Of a stretch of DNA of 64,000 bases, positions 1 through 8,100 are shown in pieces. The notes under the pieces were generated by a model, which saw only the letters and a program-made list of their open reading frames with translations, was not told where the DNA came from and made no database searches. The translations under genes were made by a program, and so were the position numbers. This DNA is from Photobacterium frigidiphilum (GTDB lineage: Bacteria > Pseudomonadota > Gammaproteobacteria > Enterobacterales > Vibrionaceae): assembly GCF_003025615.1 (NCBI RefSeq), contig NZ_PYMJ01000027.1, positions 1 through 64,000 of the forward strand, read 5' to 3'. Positions within the stretch are counted from its first letter, which is position 1. Each line of letters opens with the position of its first letter.

Positions 1-27
1 GAGAGATAGTACCGAACCAATTGAAGG

Positions 28-189
28 ATGATGTCTGACGGAAAGTGGCGGCCTGAAAAATTGATAGTCATTGTGCGAGAAGTAGTGAGTGGTGACGGAG
101 AACATAACTTACTACTCCTGCTTGCGATAGAACCGAATAAAACACTCCAATTAGCCAAAGCTGAATGCGACACGTTTCATGGAGCCATT
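28..189 (+). CDS. Possible 53-residue ORF, unknown
   Basis: An open frame with two adjacent ATGs at 28 and 31 and a purine-rich AAGGA just before the second. The product has a hydrophobic middle (LLLLLAI) and no recognisable domain. Its last ~16 codons lie in a DNA segment repeated near 30.5 kb, where the same frame is interrupted by a stop. It may be a gene end or a chance ORF; from 190 to 438 I see no gene. Confidence 0.25.
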
Positions 190-236
190 TAAGGCATAAT
201 CCGTGTGCTTCACACTACAAGTCAGTGTAGCAACTA
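142..236 (+). repeat. Diverged ~95-bp direct repeat, copy 1
   Basis: Matches 30507-30602 in the same orientation. The core 167-198 is identical over 32 bp to 30532-30563, and the flanks differ at scattered bases. It includes a small palindrome GTGTG-CTT-CACAC. Function is unknown. The second copy lies just upstream of parAB, so it may be a duplicated maintenance or boundary sequence. Confidence 0.75.
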
Positions 237-438
237 ATCACTTTACATCTAATCTTTTAAACATATACCACTATAAAAAAACCAAATGCAACTACTAAGA
301 GTTATTTCTGGAATGAGATGAGTTTTTAAAGAGCAAGTATTTATCATGGGTTACATAATGTAGCCCTTATCGTCAACTATATTTGTGTGTGAGTAACACT
401 AGAATCATCGCTATCTAGTTATTAAGTACTTGTGATGT

Positions 439-658
439 ATTAAAACGACTGAAGAACGACTAATTAAAGCATTAAATGATTGTCCATTAAGCAATTCTGA
501 AATTGCCAGGCGTTGTAATGTTGCAGGTTCTACCGTTGGGAAGTGGTAAAGAAAATCAACTTCGTGATACTCAATTACGTGTAATTCGTTTAGTTCGATC
601 TACTCCTTCAGAGCAAGATAATTTACTTATAGCTATTGAAAAGCTGTTATCTAGTTGA
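439..658 (+). pseudogene. Small helix-turn-helix protein gene, frameshifted
   Basis: The reading frame shows a helix-turn-helix (SEIARRCNVAGSTVGKW) and then hits TAA at 547. Treating T547 as an extra base restores a continuous frame through RDTQLRVIRLVRS and on to TGA at 656-658. No ATG, GTG or TTG opens the frame either: an in-frame TGA sits at 433. The intact protein would be about 72 residues, the size of a Cro-like or XRE-like regulator. Both defects make a functional product unlikely. Confidence 0.5.
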
Positions 659-1101
659 AAGATATAATTATTAATTAGGCGAAGCCATATATTATGGGTA
701 AGTGAGTTAAGTACGTAGCTACTTATCCACATTCTTTTTATAAGATCTTTTTAAGGTTTTTAAGCCTGAAATTAAGTTGAGGAATCAGTGGCTTACAAAC
801 AACTCTCGATACTGTTTGAGCTTTAGCGTATAGGTACTTATTGACTCAAGCTACTGCTGAAGTTGAAAAGCTCGGAAATTGATAATTTTTAACGGACCTT
901 TAAAAGGAATTTCAAAATCATTAATAGGAGCCGTGAAACTCCCTTTCCCCTTTAAGCTCTTGGTTTACCGGATAGGGCTTTTCCCTTGGGGAAAACCGTT
1001 CCCTTGAAAAAGCTTTAACCCTTTGGCGCAGCTTTCCTTTTGTGTCACGCGATCTGTATCTTAAAATGAAGTAATATCCTAGATGATAAGGTTAAGATGA
1101 T
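659..1101. other. AT-rich non-coding stretch with a DnaA-box match
   Basis: I see no gene in this stretch. It holds a perfect DnaA-box consensus TTATCCACA at 723-731, next to an AT-rich run containing AAGATCTTTTTAAGG (about 741-756), which is similar in style to the 13-mers of bacterial origins. A block of imperfect pyrimidine and purine repeats follows at 930-1050 (for example GCTTTTCCC near 988). An origin is possible, but a single DnaA box is weak evidence and no replication initiator gene is adjacent. Confidence 0.3.
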
Positions 1102-1452
1102 ATGCCGTTCCCACCACCGACACATGGCCATATCGAAAATTCAATAGGAACGTCGTTAGATGAGTACTTACAGCCCAACAACTCAATTCGAGTCATAATC
1201 GCCTGTAATGATGTAGCTGATAAAAACATAACCAAAGGTGACGTTGTTACTATTGATATGGGTAAAGGCGCTTTTAGTGGCTGTGTAGCGCTACTAGAGT
1301 ATGAGGGGGATGTCTTTCTCGGACAATTATTTTGGCATAACAGAAAGTGGTTTGTTAAGAGTGGTGAGCGTCAAGGCGTTGCGCCAGAAGAAATGATTTG
1401 TATCGGTATCGCCAGGAACGTGATTAAAAATCAATTGATTGATGATAATTGA
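1102..1452 (+). CDS. UmuD-like (S24/LexA fold) protein lacking catalytic residues
   Basis: 116 residues. The opening MPFPPP and the pattern around residues 31-70 (VIIACNDVAD, then KGDVVTID, then a VALLEYEGD-like strand) follow the UmuD/LexA C-terminal fold. In UmuD-type proteins the self-cleaving dyad is Ser60 and Lys97. The aligned positions here are Val38 and Gly74/Gln75, and the N-terminal segment with the Cys-Gly cleavage site is absent. The protein should therefore be unable to cleave itself, and it resembles the already processed form UmuD'. No umuC follows. It could modulate a polymerase V or a LexA-like partner encoded elsewhere. An AAGG lies 10 nt before the ATG, and I see no convincing LexA box. 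Confidence 0.6.
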   Translation: MPFPPPTHGHIENSIGTSLDEYLQPNNSIRVIIACNDVADKNITKGDVVTIDMGKGAFSGCVALLEYEGDVFLGQLFWHNRKWFVKSGERQGVAPEEMICIGIARNVIKNQLIDDN

Positions 1453-1470
1453 GGTACGCAGAATATATCG

Positions 1471-1490
1471 TGACTTGTGGTACAATGTTT
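1471..1490 (+). promoter_or_regulatory. Likely hok promoter (extended -10)
   Basis: TGG-TACAAT (1478-1486) is an extended -10 element located where the hok mRNA should start, upstream of the structured leader at 1490-1597. No good -35 is visible, which fits an extended -10 promoter. Confidence 0.4.
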
Positions 1491-1535
1491 GCGGGTGCTT
1501 GAGGGTCTTTACCTTGAGCATGTAAACCGTAAAAG

Positions 1536-1594
1536 GTAGAGAAACGAAAGCCCCGTTAATTTTTCAATCAACGAGGCCAACATCTTGATTAGAC
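1536..1594 (-). ncRNA. sok: Sok-like antisense RNA
   Basis: Antisense to the hok leader. On the - strand, TGGCAA and TACTAT with a 17-bp spacer form a promoter just inside the hok reading frame. The transcript would start near 1592 and end in a stem of GCCTCGTT with AACGGGGC (1570-1577 with 1550-1557) followed by a U-rich tail. This stem and tail are typical of plasmid Sok RNAs. Sok would pair with the leader and block translation of the upstream frame, and hence of hok. Confidence 0.65.
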
Positions 1595-1666
1595 ACCATG
1601 ATAGTAGCCTCTTACTTAATAGATTGCCAGTACTATTCAAAGTCGTACTGGTGCGGAGGCAAGTGT

Positions 1667-1822
1667 ATGCAGAAAAAATCATTAACTGTCACAGGACTAC
1701 TGGTAGTGTGTATTACTATCGTTGTTCTTGTAGCGCTGGTTAGAGATACGCTATGTAGCGTGAACTACCAAGATGGTAAACAGGTACTTTTTGTCACACT
1801 CGCCTACGAATCGAAACAGTAA
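1667..1822 (+). CDS. hok: Hok-family type I toxin
   Basis: 51-residue membrane toxin. It has one hydrophobic helix (residues about 6-25, LTVTGLLVVCITIVVLVALV) followed by the Hok signature: RDTLC, then NYQDG, then the C-terminal AYES. Hok proteins collapse the membrane potential of cells that lose the plasmid. The start at 1667 is chosen because GGAGG stands about 8 nt upstream. An in-frame ATG at 1598 gives a 74-residue form, equivalent to the Mok leader frame that in this family couples hok translation. The locus with its antisense RNA acts in post-segregational killing and supports an extrachromosomal or recently mobile origin. Confidence 0.85.
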   Translation: MQKKSLTVTGLLVVCITIVVLVALVRDTLCSVNYQDGKQVLFVTLAYESKQ

Positions 1823-1830
1823 GAAGCTTG

Positions 1831-1858
1831 ATGATGGAGGCTTTTATGCCTCCATCAT
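1831..1858 (+). terminator. hok transcript 3' hairpin
   Basis: A perfect 11-bp stem (ATGATGGAGGC with GCCTCCATCAT) and a 6-nt loop, 8 nt after the hok stop codon. The T-tract behind it is poor. It may terminate hok mRNA or form the 3' fold-back structure of hok messengers. Confidence 0.6.
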
Positions 1859-1925
1859 TCTGATTGTTTAGTTAATTCCTCAATGCACCCACATTTTTCT
1901 TCGCAACCATGAGCAATACTCAGCA

Positions 1926-2522
1926 GTGAATAATCGCCAATACTATAAAATATTATCAACCTTGATTGAAAATGCCCTTCTTCACCTCTACGGGCAAATA
2001 GCACAAACTGAACGTTTTGTACCAGTGATCAAACGTAATGAAATCCTAGTGCGTTTTCTTAAGCTACGATCTAAGCAGCATCGATACCAGGCATTGAAAA
2101 CTGAATTTAAACGCATGCTAATTGTAGGTCGCAATAAAAACGGAAACTTAGAGGTTAAGTTATTAGACTTAAATCAATTAGCGAAAAAATTTAGTCCTGA
2201 TACGAATGATACTCAACGCCTGTTTGATTTATTAAAATTATTGCAAGATGAACATGGGTTTGATTCCAAGCTATACGATGAAAAATCCATATCAGAGCCT
2301 GAAATTATTTATGTGCTTAACGATCACATTGAGCATTGTTTTGATGAGCATGGAAATCAAACTGCCCCAGTGTCTCTATTATTAGATTCAAAAAAAGCCC
2401 CCTCTCTTATCAATATCATTGTTGATACAGGGTTATTTAACGCTGAAATGAAAGAGTTTAATACTGGTACTTTTCAAGGACATATTATTATCCACCCTGT
2501 TGCAGATATTATTAAACAATGA
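1926..2522 (+). CDS. DUF2913-like protein
   Basis: 198 residues with no signal peptide or membrane segment. The N-terminal ENALLHLYG and the KRNEILVRFLKLR motif (residues about 15-50) match my recollection of the DUF2913 family. That family is found mainly in Vibrio and Photobacterium, often on plasmids, and its function is unknown. The stop codon overlaps the start of the Fis-like gene (ATGA), so the two are translationally coupled. The assignment is from motif memory, not a search. Confidence 0.6.
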   Translation: MNNRQYYKILSTLIENALLHLYGQIAQTERFVPVIKRNEILVRFLKLRSKQHRYQALKTEFKRMLIVGRNKNGNLEVKLLDLNQLAKKFSPDTNDTQRLFDLLKLLQDEHGFDSKLYDEKSISEPEIIYVLNDHIEHCFDEHGNQTAPVSLLLDSKKAPSLINIIVDTGLFNAEMKEFNTGTFQGHIIIHPVADIIKQ

Positions 2523-2815
2523 CTCAATCTATTATTTTTTCATCAAAAAAATCACCTAATGAATTTAACACTGAACTAGAAATGAACCCTAAAACCATCG
2601 CAGAGCAGGTTAAGGCTTCCCTCAAAAATTATTTAAGTCGTATTAATGGCCCTGATGTTGAAGGTATGCATGCTTTTCTATGGAATGACATTGAACATGA
2701 ATTACTGGATCTCGTTCTACAACATACCCGTGGTAATCAATCAAAGGCTGCACGACTATTGGGTATAAACCGTGGGACATTACGGACCAAGTTAGAAATG
2801 CATAATCTTGCTTAA
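2519..2815 (+). CDS. Fis-like nucleoid-associated DNA-binding protein
   Basis: 98 residues, the length of chromosomal Fis. It has the Fis core: VKASLKNYLSRINGPDV in the dimerisation helices and HTRGNQSKAARLLGINRGTLRTKL in the C-terminal helix-turn-helix (residues about 72-95). The divergent N-terminus suggests a plasmid paralogue, not the housekeeping copy. Fis bends DNA and affects transcription, recombination and replication. Here it probably tunes expression of the element or blends it with host regulation. It is coupled to the preceding gene by ATGA and overlaps the next frame by 8 bp. Confidence 0.85.
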   Translation: MTQSIIFSSKKSPNEFNTELEMNPKTIAEQVKASLKNYLSRINGPDVEGMHAFLWNDIEHELLDLVLQHTRGNQSKAARLLGINRGTLRTKLEMHNLA

Positions 2816-3008
2816 GGTTAGTTCTGATTCAAAGCAATGTCATCGATGCCGGTTATATTGTAAATCCTCATCATTTAAAGTGGACTCTGATTGGTGTTAT
2901 TCCTGTGAAACAACACCTATTGGTGCAATACCAACAGGTAAAATATGGTCGAATGAAGATATTCATCAATATTTATTGAAGCAAGCAAGAAATACTATTT
3001 TTGCGTAA
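2808..3008 (+). CDS. Small zinc-ribbon-like protein
   Basis: 66 residues with two Cys pairs (CHRC near residue 11 and CYSC near residue 30), spaced as in a small zinc ribbon. The frame starts with TTG inside the end of the Fis-like gene and lacks its own Shine-Dalgarno, so translation would depend on coupling. I do not recognise the family. The cysteine pairs argue that it is real; the poor start argues for caution. Confidence 0.4.
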   Translation: MLKVSSDSKQCHRCRLYCKSSSFKVDSDWCYSCETTPIGAIPTGKIWSNEDIHQYLLKQARNTIFA

Positions 3009-3718
3009 AACGCTTAAGCGATAAATTACCATTAACCATTATGTTGCTATATTAAACGTTATTCGAATGCTATTAGTAAACCTACTCTTTTCATATAGTA
3101 GGTAACGATGAGGGTGAAATGGATAATTTATCTTTGCAAAGCCTTTCGGGTAAAAATACACAAATTCCGTTTTATGTACACTACCCTTGGTATCCGAAAC
3201 AGTTCAATCGCAAACTGATTTTGGGCAACAGAGTACTTAACTTCCCAAGTTGAATATGAACAAACTTAAACAACAGTTCTTAGAGGTTTCAGATGCTTTA
3301 GGGCTCGGAAACCCTGCCATTATTGGAAATGATTTCTGGGTAGTTGCACTAATGGTTGAGCCTGCCAGTGATAAAACAGGTTTTTGATACATCTCCCCTA
3401 CCGACTTACTTAAATTAGCCTTTGTAATACAATATTTTCTATCGCTGAGACCAACTAACTTACCTTCAATCCTGCTATAAAACCTGTAAAGATCATTCGG
3501 GCGCCACACAAAATGAATCAGAGCGATTATTTAATGAAAGCTCTAAAGCACAGGCCAGTTTTCCTTGACCACTACAATGCTCTTGTGAGGTCTCGCTCTA
3601 TCTTGATATTAAAGTACAACTTAATCCTACCAAAACCCTATCAAACCACACCAAATCCGCTTAAAGGCAGATTTGGTGTGTTATTATAGATATCAAATTC
3701 TTCGATGTTGGAACGGAT
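3009..3718. other. Gene-poor interval with short or decayed ORFs
   Basis: Two short + frames occur here. The first, 3119-3253 (44 codons), has a GAGGG before the ATG. The second, 3256-3387, is out of frame and starts MNKLKQQFLEVSDALGLGNP. The close spacing and frame change suggest remnants of one gene, but I cannot name it. The opposite-strand frame at 3237-3509 looks like a shadow. A strong hairpin ends the interval, before the BREX operon. Confidence 0.4.
3647..3680 (+). terminator. Hairpin upstream of the BREX operon
   Basis: Perfect 11-bp stem CACACCAAATC with GATTTGGTGTG around a 12-nt loop, followed by TTATTATAG. It probably ends transcription coming from the left and insulates the defence operon; it lies 39 bp before the first BREX-associated gene. 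Confidence 0.6.
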
Positions 3719-3910
3719 ATGACTGACCGCTGGCTCTCAGTTGAACAAATTGCTGCCTATCTAGGGGTAAGTAAAGACACTATCTATGCATGGCGCGAGA
3801 AAAAATGCTTACCTGCACATAGGGTCGGACGATTTTGGAAGTTTAAAACTGATGAAGTTGATGACTGGGTAAGAAGTGGAAGTGCTGCGGAGGGGGATGC
3901 GCATGACTAA
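3719..3910 (+). CDS. Excisionase/MerR-type helix-turn-helix protein heading the BREX operon
   Basis: 63 residues. LSVEQIAAYLGVSKDTIYAW followed by a wing-like RVGRFWKF (residues 6-45) is the excisionase-family winged HTH (HTH_17). It overlaps brxA by 8 bp, so it belongs to the BREX transcription unit. Many BREX loci are headed by a WYL-type regulator (BrxR); this small HTH may replace it as an autoregulator. A role as recombination factor is possible but no integrase is adjacent. Confidence 0.7.
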   Translation: MTDRWLSVEQIAAYLGVSKDTIYAWREKKCLPAHRVGRFWKFKTDEVDDWVRSGSAAEGDAHD

Positions 3911-4493
3911 TACTAACGAAAAACTGCCACTGACTCTAAGGCCTGCATTGATTCATGAAAGTAGAGTAGTCGCTGAGCAGTACATCCGTTTTAAGGACTG
4001 GAGTCTAGTTCGTGAAGAAGTTTTGGCGAACAACTTATTACAAGCGCGTACAGAAAGTACATCTAAAACAGTATATGGCGAAGTCTCAAAGCGTTTGAAA
4101 AATTTATCTGATGAAGAGCTGGCGCTCATGACTAAATCCGATTCAGATGTAAAACACCTAGTTTGGTTAGCAATTTGTCGGCAATATTTGTTCACGTATC
4201 AATTTGCTATTGAAGTACTCTCTGAACACTTCAGTAAGAGTCAATTTCAGCTATATCCAGAAGACTATGACGCATTTTTCAATGCTAAAGCAGAGTGGCA
4301 CAGTAACCTAGATAAAATTACTCAGCAGTCCAGGTATAAAGCTCAGCAAATCATGTTTAAGATGTTAGTTGAGTGTGGGTTAGTAGATGAGAATAAGGTG
4401 ATGATAAATCAACAGCTCTCAGCGACCCTTGCTGGGTTTATTCAGCAAGCTAACGTTGACTATCTACGAATCTACCCTGGAGACTATAGCTAA
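3903..4493 (+). CDS. brxA: BREX protein BrxA (DUF1819)
   Basis: About 196 residues, normal for BrxA, a small alpha-helical DNA-binding protein needed in type 1 BREX. The start at 3903 is preferred because GGAGGGG lies about 9 nt upstream; an alternative ATG is at 3897. It overlaps the HTH gene and is followed one base later by brxB. Identity rests on size, the LRPALIHESRVVAEQYI-like N-terminal helices, and its place in a complete brxABC-pglX-pglZ-brxL order. Confidence 0.88.
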   Translation: MTNTNEKLPLTLRPALIHESRVVAEQYIRFKDWSLVREEVLANNLLQARTESTSKTVYGEVSKRLKNLSDEELALMTKSDSDVKHLVWLAICRQYLFTYQFAIEVLSEHFSKSQFQLYPEDYDAFFNAKAEWHSNLDKITQQSRYKAQQIMFKMLVECGLVDENKVMINQQLSATLAGFIQQANVDYLRIYPGDYS

Positions 4494-4494
4494 A

Positions 4495-5118
4495 ATGTCA
4501 GGTAAGTTTAACAGTGTTTTAACTAAGGCAAACCTCGAAGATGCGTACACACATTTAACCGATGTGATTTCAAGTGAGCCTTTTCTCAATATGGAGGGTT
4601 TAAATGGCGATATTCCCTTTCATATATGCCCATTTGACCCATCACTTCAAAATAATATCAATGTGTTGATCAAACAAGTGAAAAACTACTTGCGGGATGC
4701 TCAAGTAAGCGTTCTTGAGATCAATTTATACGATCTCGTCATTGATGTTTTAAAAGAAGAAGGTGATTGGGACTGGCTATTAAAGAATGAAGCCACAATG
4801 TCAAAAGACGAGTTAAAAGAAGAGCTTCAAGGTATTATAGACACCAAAACGATACTTATCCCAGCGATTGTTGAAAGAATGGTTGAGGCTGAATTTGATC
4901 TCTTAATGATTACAGGTATTAGTGAAGTTTTCCCATACATTAGATCCAGTAGCTTATTGGAAAATTTACAAATTAAGGCAAAAGACAAGCCAACACTGTT
5001 ATTTTTCCCAGGCAAGTACAAGCATTCTGTTGAAAAAGGGTCGTCTTTAATCCTGTTTGGTACCTTAGAAGATGATAAATACTATCGTGCATTCAATATC
5101 CTAGATAGGGCAAGCTGA
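4495..5118 (+). CDS. brxB: BREX protein BrxB (DUF1788)
   Basis: 207 residues from the ATG at 4495, one base after the brxA stop. The DUF1788 pattern is visible: an early region that reaches DIPFHICPFDP, and later ITGISEVFPYIRSSSLLENL and LLFFPGKY. In type 1 BREX, BrxB is part of the core complex needed for both host methylation and phage exclusion; its biochemical role is not settled. A longer upstream frame was rejected because it overlaps brxA and lacks a ribosome-binding site. Confidence 0.9.
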   Translation: MSGKFNSVLTKANLEDAYTHLTDVISSEPFLNMEGLNGDIPFHICPFDPSLQNNINVLIKQVKNYLRDAQVSVLEINLYDLVIDVLKEEGDWDWLLKNEATMSKDELKEELQGIIDTKTILIPAIVERMVEAEFDLLMITGISEVFPYIRSSSLLENLQIKAKDKPTLLFFPGKYKHSVEKGSSLILFGTLEDDKYYRAFNILDRAS

Positions 5119-5133
5119 AGGAAGTATTAAAAA

Positions 5134-8100
5134 ATGAATATGAAGTTAGAACAACTGTTCAATAAAAAAGTAGACCGCCCTATTGAAGGTGTTATTAAGG
5201 CCGACGATGATGTCGCTTTGTACGTTGAGCTAGATGAATACGTTATTACCGATGAAGTAGCTAAACGCCTTGATATCTTCCTGGATGCCTATCTGAATTA
5301 TCAAGGTGCCAACGGTGTTTGGGTCTCTGGATTTTTTGGTTCGGGTAAATCTCACCTTTTAAAGATGCTTGCCCTTCTATTAGAAAATAACCCTATCGAG
5401 GACATTACTCCTTTAGAGATCTTTCTAGAGAAGCGTCCCCTCAATGAGGGAGGCATTTTTGCCAATGATCTTAAACGTGCAGTATCCATTCCATCAGATA
5501 GTATTCTGTTCAATATTGACCAAAAAGCTGACGTTATTAGTAAAACTGAGCTAGATGCTTTGATAGCTGTGTTTGTAAAAGTATTCGATGAGCATTGTGG
5601 TTTTTATGGTAAACAGGCTTACATTGCTCAGTTCGAACGAGAACTAAAAGATGACCACTTGTTAGATGAGTTCAAAAGCAAATTCAAATATATCAGTGGA
5701 ATGGAATGGGAAAAAGGCCGAGCGCGTGCTAAGCGCATGGCTGATGCCGTAGATAAAGCGTACAACGAAGTCTCGGGGCAAAATGTTTCAGGTATCTTAG
5801 ATAAATACCGAGCAGACTATCGTCTTTCAATTGAAGATTTTGCTGAACAAGTGCAAAGCTATATTGTAGAACAAGAAGAAGGTTTCAGACTGAACTTCTT
5901 TGTTGATGAGGTTGGTCAGTATGTAGCTGGCAATATCAAGCTGATGACAAACTTGCAAACAGTTGCTGAAAGCCTTGCGACAAAATGTAAAGGTCAAGCC
6001 TGGGTCATTGTGACAGCACAAGAAGACATGTCGTCTGTTCTTGGTGAAGTTAACCAGCAGAGTGAAAATGACTTTACAAAAATTCAGGCTCGCTTCAAAA
6101 ATAGAATGAAACTCACCAGTCAAGATGTAGCTGAAGTGATTCAACGACGCTTGCTTGAAAAGAAAGACGAATTTATTCCAGTCCTGTCAGATTTGTACCA
6201 CGAGCAAGAAAACAGCTTTAAGACGTTGTTTAATTTTGCTGACGGCTCTCAATCTTACAAAAACTTTAAAGACAGAGAACATTTCTTACAAAGCTACCCG
6301 TTTATCCCGTATCAATTTGGCTTGTTCCAATCTGCGATTCAAAATCTTTCGACATATGGCGCCTTTGAAGGTAAGCATAGTTCGGTTGGTGAGCGATCTA
6401 TGTTGGGTGTGTTTCAACAAGTTGCAGTCGCAATAAAAGATCATAAGCTAGGTGAACTGGCAACATTTGATCTTATGTTTGAAGGTATTCGAACGGCATT
6501 GAAGACTGCGAATCAACAAGCAATATTGAGAGCAGAACTGAATTTAGACAATAAGTTTGCCGTTCGGTTATTGAAGGCATTGTTCTTGGTTAAGTATGTC
6601 AAAGAGTTTAAGCCAACGATCAGAAACTTGTGTGTGTTAATGCATGATAGCTTCTCGCGCAATCTACCTTCGCTTAAGTTAGAAGTTGAAGAGGCTCTAA
6701 ACCTTCTTGAAAAGGAAACCTACATCCAGCGTAATGGTGACCTATTTGAGTACCTGACTGATGAAGAACAAGATGTTGAAAAAGCAATTAAAGATACAGA
6801 AATTGATTCTGATGTTATAGCAGCACAGCTTGATAAGCTTATCTACGACGGTGTACTAAAAAACCGCAAGATCCGTTGGGAAGAAAATAGTCAAGACTAT
6901 CCTTTTAGCCGAAAGCTTGATGATAAGTTGTCAGGACGAGAAAATGAGTTGGCAATTAACGTTATTACCTCTTTTCATGATTATCGTGATGCATATGAAA
7001 AACACAAATCAGATACACTGTTTAACCACGAGTTAAGGCTCGTATTGCCGGAAAGTGCAAGGCTTGTGGGTGATTTAGTGCTTTATAAACAAACTGAAAA
7101 GTATGTTGCTCATGAAACTAAGGCCACTCAACAAGACAACATCAAGCGTATTCTAACTGAGAAAGGGCTTCAGAACGTTGAGCGTTATAATCAACTTAAA
7201 GCTCTAACATCTAAGCTGGTTGGTTCCGCGACTTATTTTGTTGCAGGCAAAGAGGTTGAGCTCTCTGGTGAAGACGGTCAAAGCAAGATGGTACGCGCGT
7301 TTGGTGAACTAATAAAATACACCTATCCAAACCTCAAGATGTTGCGTGATATTACATATCGCGAAAATGATATCGCAGACATTATCAAAAAAGCAGGTCA
7401 AGGGCTGTTGGGAGAAGATGCTCAATTGCCAGAACCTCAGCAGGAAATGTTCTCACATATTCAGAGCAACAGTCGAGGTGGTATCAGAACGACTGTTAAA
7501 TCCTTATTAGAAAAGTTTGAAAGTAAACCTTATGGTTGGTCATTTGCTGCAATATTGTGTAACTTAGCGCACCTTTGTGCCAACGGTAAGGTTGAGGTAC
7601 GTGAAGCGACTAACTTGTTAGACGATGCGAACCTATCTCGAACACTACGTAATATTAGCGTTCACAGCAATCTAATTCTTGACCCACAGGTAGAATTTAC
7701 ACCATCTCAAATTCGTGCTGTAAAAAACTTTTATAACGATTATTTTGAGATGGTTGCACATGCATCTGAACCAAAAGCGATAGCGAAAGAGTTGCAAGAG
7801 TCTTTTTCGACTCAGGCTACGGAGCTTGATAAACTGCAATCACAAGCAGATCAGTATCCATTTTTAAGGGTATTGTCAGATATTGTTATAAAGCTCAATG
7901 ATTTCAAAACTAGACCTTATACGTGGTTTATGACAGAGCTGGCTAAACAAGAGGACACCTGGTTTGATTATAAAGACCAAACTATAGACCCTGTTGTTAA
8001 ATTTATGAAAGGGGCGAAAAAAGCAATTTATGATGATGCCAAACAGGTCATTACTGAGCAGAAAGCCAACATTGAGTATGTAGAAGGTGATGAATATAAA

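Noticed and set aside
1040..1101. An SOS box before the UmuD-like gene
   Set aside because: CTGTATCTT is only a half-site; there is no matching CAG half at the right distance.
3237..3509. 90-codon - frame before the BREX operon
   Set aside because: It lies opposite short + frames that look like gene remnants; no recognisable protein and no ribosome-binding site.
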